From NCBI RefSeq assembly GCF_038443385.1, contig NZ_CP151726.1, positions 5,084,001-5,148,000 of the forward strand: 64,000 bases of DNA. Direction: 5' to 3'. The notes beneath the pieces are model-generated. The model was given only the letters and a program-made list of their open reading frames with translations. It did no database searches and had not been told where the DNA came from. Below are positions 51,641 through 61,425 of the stretch, piece after piece. Origin of the DNA: Stieleria varia. Its GTDB lineage: Bacteria > Planctomycetota > Planctomycetia > Pirellulales > Pirellulaceae. Every line of letters begins with the position of its first letter. Positions within the stretch are counted from its first letter, which is position 1. The translations under genes and the position numbers were made by a program.

Positions 51641-54600
51641 GTGGGTTACTTTGCTACCGAGTACACCATTCATTTTGATGACACGATGGCATATGGTGGC
51701 CATCATTTTCTCACGGCATTCAAATTTCAGTGTGCCGCGAGAGAAACATTCATGTTTGGTGAGCACATTTTCGATGTGCCTGGGGTCAAAGCAGCGCTCA
51801 ACGGAGTCCATTTGCTGACATCCGATGCGTACTCTCGCAATCTACATTCGACGCAGCTTGGTGATCGGGTGGCTATCCTGTTGACGCTCGAAGACTGGGG
51901 GCGTGTCAGTGCACGGTTCTGCTATCGAGTGATCGACGCTCAAGGCAGACCGATCAGCGCCGGTTTCCAGACCCTGATTTGTGCAGACGCGAAAACGGGC
52001 GAACCGATCCCCTTGCCGCCACCGCTGCGTCAGGCGATGGATGCCTTGCGAGAAATCGAAGAAAAGCGCCCCGTCGATGATTCCTTCCGTGATTGTGTTT
52101 TGGCCGGCGGAGGCAAGCTGGATTCGATCTTTGGTGATCGAGAACGCGCCGCGGCAGTGCACTTTCTCTCGCAACGCTATTCCCGCCCGGCAGTACTTTC
52201 GACGCCTGGGACGACCGAAGAAATGGAACGCGATGCAGGGACTGAACAATCATCAGATGGACAAGATGCGGTCACCGAGGAACGGGAAGCCTGGGTGTTC
52301 GCTGGCCAAGGAGCCTTTGATGCGGAGTTGTTCTGCGAACGAATCATCGCGTATTCCAAAGTCGACGCGTCAACCCAGGCCGAACTGAAGCGTTGTTCGC
52401 TCGTCGCACGAGAATTTCTGGGAGGCGATGCCGAAGCACTGGTCAGCGGTAATGCGAGTCGCGTGCGTGCAGCTATCGACCAAACGTCGGATTTGTTGCA
52501 AGTGGCCATTCATCTACAGAATGTGTTGGGAGGTTTGCTGTGGAGAAATCTTGGGCACCGCCCGACCGTATTGCTGGGGCACAGTTTTGGCGAGATAGCG
52601 GCGATGGGCCTGGGAGGCTGCTTTGACTTGCCGACCGGGGTTCAAATCGTGTGTATGCGTGCGGATGCAATCAACAAACACGCGCCTCCACGCGGTGGGC
52701 TGGCGGTGATTTCAGCGAGTCGGCATGAAGTCAGAGCAGAAGCGATGTTGTTGGGTTTGGACCGAATCTCTATCGCCGGACGCAATCATGAGCAACAGAC
52801 GGTCGCCTCGGGTCCAATCGATCAACTCAATCGCTTACAAGAATTTTTCCAGAGTCTCGGTGTCGGGGCGGCTACGATTCCGAGCCCGACTTCGTTTCAT
52901 CATCCTGATCTTCGCCAAGCTGCATTTCATTGGCTCCAACAGCTTCGAGGAGTGACCTTCAACATCCCGACTCATTCGATCTACTCCCCGATCGGACGTC
53001 GCTTTTTGAATCCCAATGATGACGTAGCCTCGACTCTCGTAAGCCAATTGCTAAGACCTTTTGATTTGCAAGGTGGGATCACGGATGTTGTCGCCGCAGG
53101 CATCACTCAGTTTGTAGACTGTGGTTCAACCGGTTCGCTGGCACGATTGATTGACAAAGGCAGCAAGAACGATGTGAAGGTATGTCATGTCCAGACCATC
53201 CCTGAACTACCGCTCTCTGCAGGTGCAGACACCGCGACAACCACTTCAACCTTGGGCCGAGATGTGCCGCCGTCACTGGGCGCGGCGATCGTCGGTCAGG
53301 GTTGCATCTTGCCCGCTGGAGTCAGTTCGCCTGGCCAACTCTATGCAGCTTTGGCCGAACAGCGGCTTGGCATTGTTGACCAACGCGATCATGACCCGCA
53401 TTGGTCCGAAGACTTTTATTCGGAAACGTTGGTTGCGGACCGGTCCACCTCCCACTTGGCGGGACGGGTCAACGAAGAGGACATTTGCGTTCCATTGGGC
53501 GTCGATCCGATCGTTTTTGAGGGATTCACCCGGACGCAGCGACTACTTTGTATCGCGTTAGCTCCTTGTGTCGCCGCGCTCGAAGATGCCGAAAGGGTGA
53601 TCTGTCTTATCGGTGCCACCGCCGACGGATTTGAAGATCAAGACGAGGTATCGTCGCTCCTTTTTGCGGGGATCGATCCCTCCAGTCCCGAAGTCAATCG
53701 GCGACTGGCTGCTGCCAAATCGGGGTTCAGCACTCCCCATGACGCGCTCCAGGAGGTCTTTGACAAGATCGTTCGTCCGGGATTGAAACTGACGTTGGTC
53801 GATGCGGCGTGTGCGTCGTCGCTCTACACAATGGCCTTGGGAATGCGGGCTTTGGAAAGCGACAAGGCGGATGCAGTGATTGCCGGCGGCGTTTTCTGTC
53901 CTGGTCCCGGCAACAGTTGTCTTTTCTCTCAATTTCACGGAACGACATCAACCGGCTGTCGGCCGTTTGATGCAGGGGCCGACGGAGTCGTTTTCTCCGA
54001 AGGCGCCGCGTTGGTGACACTGCGACGGCACGCGGACGCTCAGCGACTGGGGCTGGCGATTCAAGCGACGGTCCGAGGAGTGGGGCTTTCCAGCGACGGA
54101 CGCAGCCCTTCCGCGAATGTCCCGCAATCCAGCGGACAAGTTCTTTCGTTGCAACGCTGCTATGAAAATTACCGTATCGACCCGGCTTCGATACAGGCGA
54201 TCGAGGCTCACGGTACATCGACTGCCGTCGGGGACTCCACCGAGCTGGAAACACTAAGACGATTCTTTGAAACACACGCATCGTCACCGATACCGGTCCA
54301 TAGCCTAAAGGGTTCGCTTGGACATGCAGGCTGGGCAGCCGGAACGGCATCGGTCATCGCAGCATGCGAATACTTGCGTCGCGGCACCTTTCCGGCACAG
54401 GCGTTTCATCGCCAACCATCAGACGCACTCAAGAAATGTCACGCAACGCTGACCGTACCCACGCGACCGGTTTCCCTACAGCAGCCAAATCGACGCATCG
54501 CAATCGATGGTTTCGGTTTCGGTGGCGCGAACGCGCACTTGGTGATAGAAAATTTTGTCCGCGATGACTTGCAGAAACGGGACTCGCACGAAGAACCCGT

Positions 54601-57600
54601 TATCCGCGAAGATTCCGATCAAGATCTGGTGATTGTTGCTCATCATCGCGTCACGCCAACGGTTCAAACAACCAATGGCTTGGTTTTCGACCGTGAGATC
54701 ATCAAGCTCCCTGATGGCTGTCTTGTGCTTCCGGAACTTGCAGATGACATGGACATCAGCCAGTCGTTGGCGGTCATCCTGGGCAAGCAAATCATCGACC
54801 AGTTGCCTGACTTTGATGATGCATTACGACGCGACACGAGTTTGATACTCGCCATGCGAGGTAAGACTGAGCGAGGGATCGAAGCAACCGCCAGGATCAT
54901 GGCACCACGACTACGTCGCGACTTGCAGGGCGATGAGCATTCGGTTGCATTATTGGATCGTGTGAATGATCACTCCAGGCCCTCGGGCCCCTACACTTTG
55001 CAGTGCATGATGCCAAACGTGGCAACGGGTCGAGCGGCACTGTTGCTCAATCTGAATGGCCCCAACTTCGTCGTCGACTCGGGCCGCGAGTCCTTGTCGG
55101 CGGCCTTCGAATCCGCGGCATTGCTGCTGCGCGGCAATAATGACGGAGCAAAGCTAGCGATCGTAGCAGCGATCCAAGCCAGATCTTCACAAGCAATCCA
55201 TTGGGTCGGTGCACAGGAAAGCGAGGAATTCGCATCTGCATTTGGCGTCACGACTCGTCAGTTTGCTCAATCGCAAGGGTGGAGTGTCATTGCAGGTGTC
55301 GATGAAGCGCTTACATACTTGCTACGCCATCCTGACAACGGCGACTCGACGGCCAGCATGCGAGATCAAGTTGAGGCGATTGCCGATTGGTTGAGCCCGC
55401 ACTCGACTCATCCTTCGACGAAACTGAAGTCCAGTCCGGCGACCATTCAGCCGCCAGCGGATCCCGAGTGTCTGCTGCACACCCCTGTTTGGATCGAGAA
55501 ACGATTGTCAGAGAAACGATCCCGAAGTTCACTGACACCGATCGACTCACTCATAGCAATCGCTCCAGCCAACGCGAACCTGGTTTCCCGACTGTGCGTA
55601 TCCTTGCCAAAACTTGCGTCGCGTTTCTTGATCGCCATTGTGGGTGACTCGGCGTCGGAGATCGCATCGACGTGCGACAACCCGAATGTCATCCCAGTCG
55701 ACCAATTGAATGAATCCATGGATTCTGTTGGGTTGCAAAGGATTCAAGAGTTGAATGCGAACGTCGTTGTTGGCGTGGATGCGATTCAAACGTGGGGACT
55801 GTTGGAGACACTGTCGAGTGTTTCCAGTGATAACGGTCTGTGCGAATTGATGTTTCTCATTGCCCGGCAGAACATACAAAGACTTCAGCGGGGCGAGATG
55901 GAGTTGTGGGGCGTGTTCCAGGACGCGTATAATGGTCGAGCGCATCCCCGATCTGGTTCCATCGCAGGATTGCTCAAGTCCATCCATCGAGAAATTCCGT
56001 CGCTCCGTTGCGGGACCATCTGCACGCAAGGGATTGGGCTGACGCAGGCAATGGAAAACTTGATGCTAGAAAGATCTCAACAAGATTTGGAGCTTGAGAT
56101 CGCTTACGACCAACGCGTGCGCCTGGTCAGGCGTCTGTGTCCGGTGCCCCAGACATCCCATCCATCACCGCAAGTGGTGCTGGACTCAGGCTCCGTGGTT
56201 GTCGCCAGCGGGGGCGGTCGAGGAGTGACCTGCGTGATGCTGGAGGAGATTGCTCGTTCCCATCAGTGCACTGTGATCGCCTTGGGACGAAGTCCATTGG
56301 AAGCCGGTCCTGACCGAGACGGTGATGCAGACGTCCAGCAACAGTACTACCAACAGTTCTTGCTAGATCATCCGGGTGCTTCAGCACGAGAGATGAAAAA
56401 GAGTTTTGAACTCGCTCGCGCTCGCTGGGAAGCTCATCGCAACATCACGACGTTAAAAAACGTGGGTGGTCGTGTCGAATACATGGCGGTTGATGTCACG
56501 GATCGCACGCAGGTGGCCGAGGCCGTCACGCAGATCGTAGAAAAGTACGGCAAGATCGACCTATTGATTCATGGTGCCGGTGTTCAGTATTCCAAGCGTC
56601 TGGAAGATCGTACGTTGGACGAGTTCCGAGCCACGTTTGCCGCCAAAGTTTCGGGGCTGAATCATCTGGTGCAGTGTTGCCAAACACAATTAGGAAGAAC
56701 CGTTAGCACGCACGTGTTGACCTCTGCGTACAGCGTTTTTGGCAATGATGGTCAACACGATTATGGAGCGGCGAATGAGACCATGGACCGGCTCTGCTCC
56801 CTCAGTCGGATCGGAAATTTGCACCGCTGGTCGAGCATCGCGTGGTTGGCATGGGACGGCATCGGCATGACCCGTGGCAGCGAATACCGTGCTTTGGCAA
56901 AGCAACGCAGCTTGTCCGGCGTCGGGTCAGAAACTGGCCAACGACTGTTCCGCGATGTGCTTGATGGACGAACGGATTCGGCAATCAATGTACCAGTATC
57001 CGATGCCGAACATATCCAATATCAAATCAAGACGGTACCATTGCGGTCCGCGAGTGGGACTGGACGAAAGATTGAAGTCTCAATCGACCTTTCGTCGATC
57101 GAATGCCTTCCGTTTCATAAAGTCCGCAATACGCCCACGTTGCCTGGAGCCTGGATTCTCGATCGGCTCGTCTTTGCTGGTTTGCAACTGTGTTCTGATT
57201 CAGATCGGATGACACAGGTGACGGTCGAAGACGCGACGTTCAAGCGATTTGTTCGATTGGTCAACGAACAAGATCCGAATGTACGTGTCATTGCGGAGCA
57301 GAGAGATGACGCGATTCACGTCTCGATGCTGGTCGATGTGATTCATCCGTCAGGGCAATTACTGGCCAAAGACGTTGTCTCTGCAACTGCACGTCTCTCA
57401 TTCAGTGCCGAGCAAACATTGTTGAGTTCGGTGGTGCATGGACCAAACTCATCTGACAGTCCAGGCTTGAGCCGATTCGTGAATGATCCTTATTGCCATG
57501 GAGACAGCGGCGAAGTGGATTTGTCGGGGCCCTTTGATTGCCTTCGCGAAATCGAGATTGGAGCTGCAGGGCGACGAGCTACCTTTAACCCTGAAATAAG

Positions 57601-57892
57601 CTTTGATTCTGTCTGTGATATCCCTGCGTTGCTTCTGGACGCGGCTTGGCGAGTGGCTGCGGTGTACGCCGTCTCATGGAAGAACGAACTTTTTGTCCCC
57701 GTGCACATTCGTCGAATGGTCATCCCTCTCTCAGGGAGAAAGGATTCCGGCTCTGCTAGAGGGTGGGAGATGCGATCGACCCTCCCGATGCCAGAGGGGC
57801 AAGACGTTCGCTGGGATCGAACGGAGGTGATCGATGATAAAGGCGTTCTGAGACTGGTCGTCGAAAATGGACTCGCCAAACGGCTGGTTTAG
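51641..57892 (+). CDS. Iterative polyketide/fatty-acid synthase (hotdog-AT-KS-pseudoKS-KR-DH)
   Basis: This 2083-aa multi-domain enzyme contains, in order: a hotdog thioesterase/dehydratase-like region (1-150; FDDTMAYGGHHFLTAF); an acyltransferase (AT) with GHSFGE near 313; a ketosynthase with Cys in DAACASSLY (about 723), EAHGTST (855) and SLGHAGW (894); a second KS-like segment without active Cys (MMPNVATGRAALLLNLNGPN near 1123), comparable to chain-length-factor domains; a ketoreductase (ASGGGRGVT near 1520, Tyr in DYGAANE near 1707); and a dehydratase-like end (TPTLPGAWILDRL near 1830). No ACP or thioesterase is seen after it. The layout recalls PUFA, enediyne or heterocyst-glycolipid synthases. 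The product is unknown. Confidence 0.9.
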   Translation: MGYFATEYTIHFDDTMAYGGHHFLTAFKFQCAARETFMFGEHIFDVPGVKAALNGVHLLTSDAYSRNLHSTQLGDRVAILLTLEDWGRVSARFCYRVIDAQGRPISAGFQTLICADAKTGEPIPLPPPLRQAMDALREIEEKRPVDDSFRDCVLAGGGKLDSIFGDRERAAAVHFLSQRYSRPAVLSTPGTTEEMERDAGTEQSSDGQDAVTEEREAWVFAGQGAFDAELFCERIIAYSKVDASTQAELKRCSLVAREFLGGDAEALVSGNASRVRAAIDQTSDLLQVAIHLQNVLGGLLWRNLGHRPTVLLGHSFGEIAAMGLGGCFDLPTGVQIVCMRADAINKHAPPRGGLAVISASRHEVRAEAMLLGLDRISIAGRNHEQQTVASGPIDQLNRLQEFFQSLGVGAATIPSPTSFHHPDLRQAAFHWLQQLRGVTFNIPTHSIYSPIGRRFLNPNDDVASTLVSQLLRPFDLQGGITDVVAAGITQFVDCGSTGSLARLIDKGSKNDVKVCHVQTIPELPLSAGADTATTTSTLGRDVPPSLGAAIVGQGCILPAGVSSPGQLYAALAEQRLGIVDQRDHDPHWSEDFYSETLVADRSTSHLAGRVNEEDICVPLGVDPIVFEGFTRTQRLLCIALAPCVAALEDAERVICLIGATADGFEDQDEVSSLLFAGIDPSSPEVNRRLAAAKSGFSTPHDALQEVFDKIVRPGLKLTLVDAACASSLYTMALGMRALESDKADAVIAGGVFCPGPGNSCLFSQFHGTTSTGCRPFDAGADGVVFSEGAALVTLRRHADAQRLGLAIQATVRGVGLSSDGRSPSANVPQSSGQVLSLQRCYENYRIDPASIQAIEAHGTSTAVGDSTELETLRRFFETHASSPIPVHSLKGSLGHAGWAAGTASVIAACEYLRRGTFPAQAFHRQPSDALKKCHATLTVPTRPVSLQQPNRRIAIDGFGFGGANAHLVIENFVRDDLQKRDSHEEPVIREDSDQDLVIVAHHRVTPTVQTTNGLVFDREIIKLPDGCLVLPELADDMDISQSLAVILGKQIIDQLPDFDDALRRDTSLILAMRGKTERGIEATARIMAPRLRRDLQGDEHSVALLDRVNDHSRPSGPYTLQCMMPNVATGRAALLLNLNGPNFVVDSGRESLSAAFESAALLLRGNNDGAKLAIVAAIQARSSQAIHWVGAQESEEFASAFGVTTRQFAQSQGWSVIAGVDEALTYLLRHPDNGDSTASMRDQVEAIADWLSPHSTHPSTKLKSSPATIQPPADPECLLHTPVWIEKRLSEKRSRSSLTPIDSLIAIAPANANLVSRLCVSLPKLASRFLIAIVGDSASEIASTCDNPNVIPVDQLNESMDSVGLQRIQELNANVVVGVDAIQTWGLLETLSSVSSDNGLCELMFLIARQNIQRLQRGEMELWGVFQDAYNGRAHPRSGSIAGLLKSIHREIPSLRCGTICTQGIGLTQAMENLMLERSQQDLELEIAYDQRVRLVRRLCPVPQTSHPSPQVVLDSGSVVVASGGGRGVTCVMLEEIARSHQCTVIALGRSPLEAGPDRDGDADVQQQYYQQFLLDHPGASAREMKKSFELARARWEAHRNITTLKNVGGRVEYMAVDVTDRTQVAEAVTQIVEKYGKIDLLIHGAGVQYSKRLEDRTLDEFRATFAAKVSGLNHLVQCCQTQLGRTVSTHVLTSAYSVFGNDGQHDYGAANETMDRLCSLSRIGNLHRWSSIAWLAWDGIGMTRGSEYRALAKQRSLSGVGSETGQRLFRDVLDGRTDSAINVPVSDAEHIQYQIKTVPLRSASGTGRKIEVSIDLSSIECLPFHKVRNTPTLPGAWILDRLVFAGLQLCSDSDRMTQVTVEDATFKRFVRLVNEQDPNVRVIAEQRDDAIHVSMLVDVIHPSGQLLAKDVVSATARLSFSAEQTLLSSVVHGPNSSDSPGLSRFVNDPYCHGDSGEVDLSGPFDCLREIEIGAAGRRATFNPEISFDSVCDIPALLLDAAWRVAAVYAVSWKNELFVPVHIRRMVIPLSGRKDSGSARGWEMRSTLPMPEGQDVRWDRTEVIDDKGVLRLVVENGLAKRLV

Positions 57893-58090
57893 CAGCAGCC
57901 CGTATGAACGGGTTACTGAGTGCTGCACGCCGCAAAACCCGCCCGGCACCGGCAAACTCGACCTGACCGAAATCATCCTCTTGAAACGCGTGGGGGTAGT
58001 CGCTCAATCAAAGGGGCTTGGTTCACGAGGAATCCACATTCGGACGATAGCAACGGAACCAGTTGGGCTATCGGATTCCTCTGGGGAAAC

Positions 58091-59407
58091 ATGAACGGAT
58101 TGAGGATGATTTCCATGAGCGTAAGGTTGAATCTGCGTTGGCGCACCACACTCGTGGCTTCCCTGGCGATGCTGATTTCCGTCAGCAGCAGTCTCTATGG
58201 AGACGGGATTCTACGCGACGGAATTGGAGCGATCTCGACTGGCCGTGGTGGCACCAACCTGGGATTTGCGGACAATGGAAACGTGATCCTGGACAATCCG
58301 GGAGCCTTGGTCAACGTTGATGGTTCAGGTCTCGTGGAACTTGATTTGGACCTTTTCATTACGGATCTCTCCTACAGCGATCCGGACAACGCGACGACCA
58401 GTGCTTCCAACAGTCCCTTCCCAATGGGTCAGCTCTCCGTTATCCGAAAACTGGACGAAGGCAACATTGCGGTCGGGTTCGGCGTGTTCTCGCATGCCGG
58501 TTTTTCCACTCATTACACCCTCAATGGGCCGGGGCCTCTGGCTGGTCCGCAAAACTACAAGTCCGTCGGCGGACTGATGAGGATTCTTCCCAGCCTTTCG
58601 ATTGCGTTAACGCCACGATTGTCCATCGGTACAACCTTGGGAATGGCGGTCAGCCACACGGAACTGGAGGGCCCCTATTTCACGCAGGCGGCAACCCCAT
58701 TTCGTGGCACGCCAACTCTCTTGGACCTGCAAGCGACCGGAACGGGTCTGAGCTGGTCACTCGGGGCACAGTACCTCCTGAGCCAATCGACGACACTCGG
58801 GATGGCCTTTCAAGCGGAAACTCATATCACCGCGGATGGCTCCGCAAATCTCGTGATTCCCGGGCTAGGCAGCTCAGGCTTTGACATGGAACTGGAAACT
58901 CAGTGGCCAAGTACGCTAGGTGTCGGTGTCACGCACCAAGCCAATCCTTGCACGACTGTCGCAGCCGATGTGATTTGGACGCGTTGGTCTGGAGCAAAAA
59001 GTTCATACAACATGCAGTTGAGCGATCCCAGCAATCCTGCATTTGCATTCCTGGGACCATCGTTCCCAGAGGTGTTCCCACTCAACTGGCGCGACAGTGT
59101 CGCTCTCCGGCTGGGAGCCGAACGCTCTCTGGGAATGGGACGTGTTGCGAGAGCTGGCTACGTTTACCATCACAATGTGATTCCAAACGAAACGCTGACC
59201 CCGTTCATTCAGGCCACCGTGGAACACTCGCTATCCTTCGGATACGGTTGGAAAGTGCGTGACTTCGGAATCGACCTCGGGTACCAAGTCATGCTGGGTG
59301 ATGATCAAACTGTGGGATCCAGCAACTTTGTCGGCGGCGATTTTGACGGTTCCACTTCTTCTGCATCGGCACATTGGTTTCTCGCCAGCTTGACTCGTCG
59401 CTTCTAG
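58091..59407 (+). CDS. FadL/OmpP1-type outer-membrane protein
   Basis: This 438-aa protein has a signal peptide (TTLVASLAMLISVSSSLYG), then GAISTGRGGTNLGFADNGNV and DNPGALVNVDGSG, the N-terminal hatch pattern of FadL/TodX (GAxxxGRGGaxxA...NPA). An alternating beta-barrel ends in an aromatic (LASLTRRF). Such barrels take up or release hydrophobic compounds. It lies 198 bp after the synthase on the same strand, so it may handle the synthase's lipid product. The frame is open from 57920, but the ATG at 58091 fits the signal peptide. Confidence 0.85.
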   Translation: MNGLRMISMSVRLNLRWRTTLVASLAMLISVSSSLYGDGILRDGIGAISTGRGGTNLGFADNGNVILDNPGALVNVDGSGLVELDLDLFITDLSYSDPDNATTSASNSPFPMGQLSVIRKLDEGNIAVGFGVFSHAGFSTHYTLNGPGPLAGPQNYKSVGGLMRILPSLSIALTPRLSIGTTLGMAVSHTELEGPYFTQAATPFRGTPTLLDLQATGTGLSWSLGAQYLLSQSTTLGMAFQAETHITADGSANLVIPGLGSSGFDMELETQWPSTLGVGVTHQANPCTTVAADVIWTRWSGAKSSYNMQLSDPSNPAFAFLGPSFPEVFPLNWRDSVALRLGAERSLGMGRVARAGYVYHHNVIPNETLTPFIQATVEHSLSFGYGWKVRDFGIDLGYQVMLGDDQTVGSSNFVGGDFDGSTSSASAHWFLASLTRRF

Positions 59408-60133
59408 CGCCGCTGATTCGATATTTTGAAGGCAGTCGAACGAAAGAATGTTGATGGCTGTTCAAGCGTGCGAAACGTGAGCAGTGCGGTCAATCAACGT
59501 ACAGGTCGATTGACTTTGCACCAGCCTGGATCATTCGCTGCATCTCACACGACTCGTTTTGCTAGTGAACTGACGATTCTGCGAGTTGCGACGCGATCGG
59601 GACGCCTTATCAATCGGTGGCGCAGAGGATTTCGCCAGAAATCTAGTGTGAAAGGAATCCTGGCGAATCCCATTACCAAGCGCGGCAGTAAATGGATCGT
59701 CACTCCTAGACGGCCGGGTGTTGCACGCGTCAAGCATCCCTTTCAGTGCGCAGAATCCGTGGCCTGATGGCCCGGGGCCCATGACATATGTCACGACCCA
59801 GCGTTTGGTAATACCACCATGGTAATAGGGACGCTTTCATTCGTGCTGCGGCTGATGAACTAATCATACCCCGACGCGTAAGCGAGGGATACTCGGTTCG
59901 TGAGCCGTGGCAAGCCCAGATTATTCCTAACCCGACGCGTAAGCGAGGGATACTCGGTAAATCCCTCGCTTACGCGTCGGGTTATGAAAAACAATCTGCA
60001 TTTCCAAGCGATGTCACAACTCAGTGTCAAGAATCTGACGTTGGCATGCTGTTTGCCTCCAGATCTTCTTCAATGGCCGCGACACGTCCGACTCGCGGGG
60101 ATAACCACTTCGCTCTTATTGGAGAATCTTCCT
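59408..60133. other. Gene-free stretch with interspersed repeats
   Basis: No gene is supported. It contains a GGTAATGGGATTCGCCAGGA-type repeat (minus strand, about 59650-59680) and two copies of CCGACGCGTAAGCGAGGGAT. An ATG at 59900 opens a frame through these repeats, but the signal peptide at 60134 marks the true start. Confidence 0.55.
59928..59984. repeat. 24-bp perfect hairpin, CCGACGCGTAAGCGAGGGAT type
   Basis: The left arm 59928-59951 (TAACCCGACGCGTAAGCGAG-GGAT) and right arm 59961-59984 are exact complements with a 9-base loop ACTCGGTAA. A single arm also occurs at 59871-59891. This looks like a mobile intergenic palindrome. Confidence 0.92.
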
Positions 60134-61138
60134 ATGAACAGGAAATCACTGAAAATCGGTTTGGGCACTTCGCCCATTCTCGCAATCGCTTTCGCACTGC
60201 AATGTTTTGCCGTTGATCCAGAGAACGAGGGGGCGAAGTATGAAGACGATGCGTGGTACGACGTATCCGAATGGTTTGATGGAAACGACTACAATCCGAC
60301 CGATGAAGCGATCGGACGCTGGGATGATGAAAAATTCAGCTACGCCGACAATCGCTTCAGCTCAGACCTAAACAGCGATCAGGAAACGATTCCCGCAGAG
60401 AAGTTCTACGGTGAAGACTATGACGACGGTTACGCGATGTGGTGGGACGAGGACAAAGACGGAAACTATGAAAAGATGGCTCGCTACCACGACAGCGACG
60501 GTGACTACTTGAACGACAGTTACGCGACCTACCATGATTCCGACGGCGACGGGATGTACGACACCTATGACTTCAGCGAACTCTCCCATACGAGCGAGAA
60601 TGCGATCCACAGAAGTCAAGTCGCTCAGAGCACTCAGAAGGGGCTAAGCGGTAAAGCCCACCAGGTCGCCGGTACCGTCGCGGAAACCAAAATGGTGGAG
60701 CGTCTCGGTAAAGTGAGTTTCATGGTGAAGCTCCAACAGCCCAAAGACAACATCACCTGGGTCGACTTTGGTCACACCGGTGCAACGCTGCAGTTGTTCA
60801 AAGGCGATAGCTTTCTTGCTTTTGGCCCCGTCGTTAAGAGGGGAGACAAGTATGTCTTGGTCGCTACAACCCTGCAGCAGGACGGGAGGCAACGTGCAAT
60901 CACTCGCACGGGCCGACGCTACACCGGCACTGTTGAATCGACCAAGACCGCGAAGGTGAAGGGCGATGAACACTTGGTCGTGAAGCTAAAAACGGAGGAC
61001 GGCAAAAAGCTGACGGTGGACATGGGAGACCCTGCATCGGAAAAAAACATCCAGCAGGGCTCGGAAGTCACGGTCACGGGGATTCCCGTTAAAGTTGGAG
61101 ATCGAGTGATTCTGATAGCCGACAAATCCCAGCGATAG
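60134..61138 (+). CDS. Secreted Asp-rich, Ca-binding-type protein with OB-like C-terminus
   Basis: This 334-aa protein has a signal peptide (MNRKSLKIGLGTSPILAIAF...). An acidic region (about 25-155) contains DxDxDG motifs (DEDKDGNYEKM, HDSDGDYLNDS, HDSDGDGMYDT), like EF-hand or thrombospondin-3 calcium loops. The C-terminal half has two beta-rich repeats (GTVAETKMVERLGKVSFMVK, GTVESTKTAKVKGDEHLVVK) that look like DUF5666/OB folds. A role in the cell surface or periplasm is likely. A terminator follows. Confidence 0.75.
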   Translation: MNRKSLKIGLGTSPILAIAFALQCFAVDPENEGAKYEDDAWYDVSEWFDGNDYNPTDEAIGRWDDEKFSYADNRFSSDLNSDQETIPAEKFYGEDYDDGYAMWWDEDKDGNYEKMARYHDSDGDYLNDSYATYHDSDGDGMYDTYDFSELSHTSENAIHRSQVAQSTQKGLSGKAHQVAGTVAETKMVERLGKVSFMVKLQQPKDNITWVDFGHTGATLQLFKGDSFLAFGPVVKRGDKYVLVATTLQQDGRQRAITRTGRRYTGTVESTKTAKVKGDEHLVVKLKTEDGKKLTVDMGDPASEKNIQQGSEVTVTGIPVKVGDRVILIADKSQR

Positions 61139-61183
61139 CGCAGAGAGGCTCGGGAACCGGGCTGTTGCTCAATACACAATCTG

Positions 61184-61216
61184 AAAACGTGACAATTCAA
61201 ACTGTCACGTTTTTTT
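61184..61216 (+). terminator. Rho-independent terminator
   Basis: AAAACGTGACA pairs with TGTCACGTTTT (11 bp, 8-base loop), followed by T residues. It ends the transcript of the gene at 60134. Confidence 0.88.
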
Positions 61217-61425
61217 ACAGGCTCGTTGATCTTAAATCTCTGACTGAGCTCCATTCGTACACGTTGGTCGCTGAGCAATCGCCTTGTCAAAACAAAGCAT
61301 ACCGAGCACCCGCAAACACGTCGTTTCTTTCTTTGGCATCAAGTTTGCGTTCCTCATCCTCTCAGAAGCCCGAAATTCTAGAAACGCTGAACGTTGATCC
61401 TTCCAGCAAAATGAGATGTACCGTG

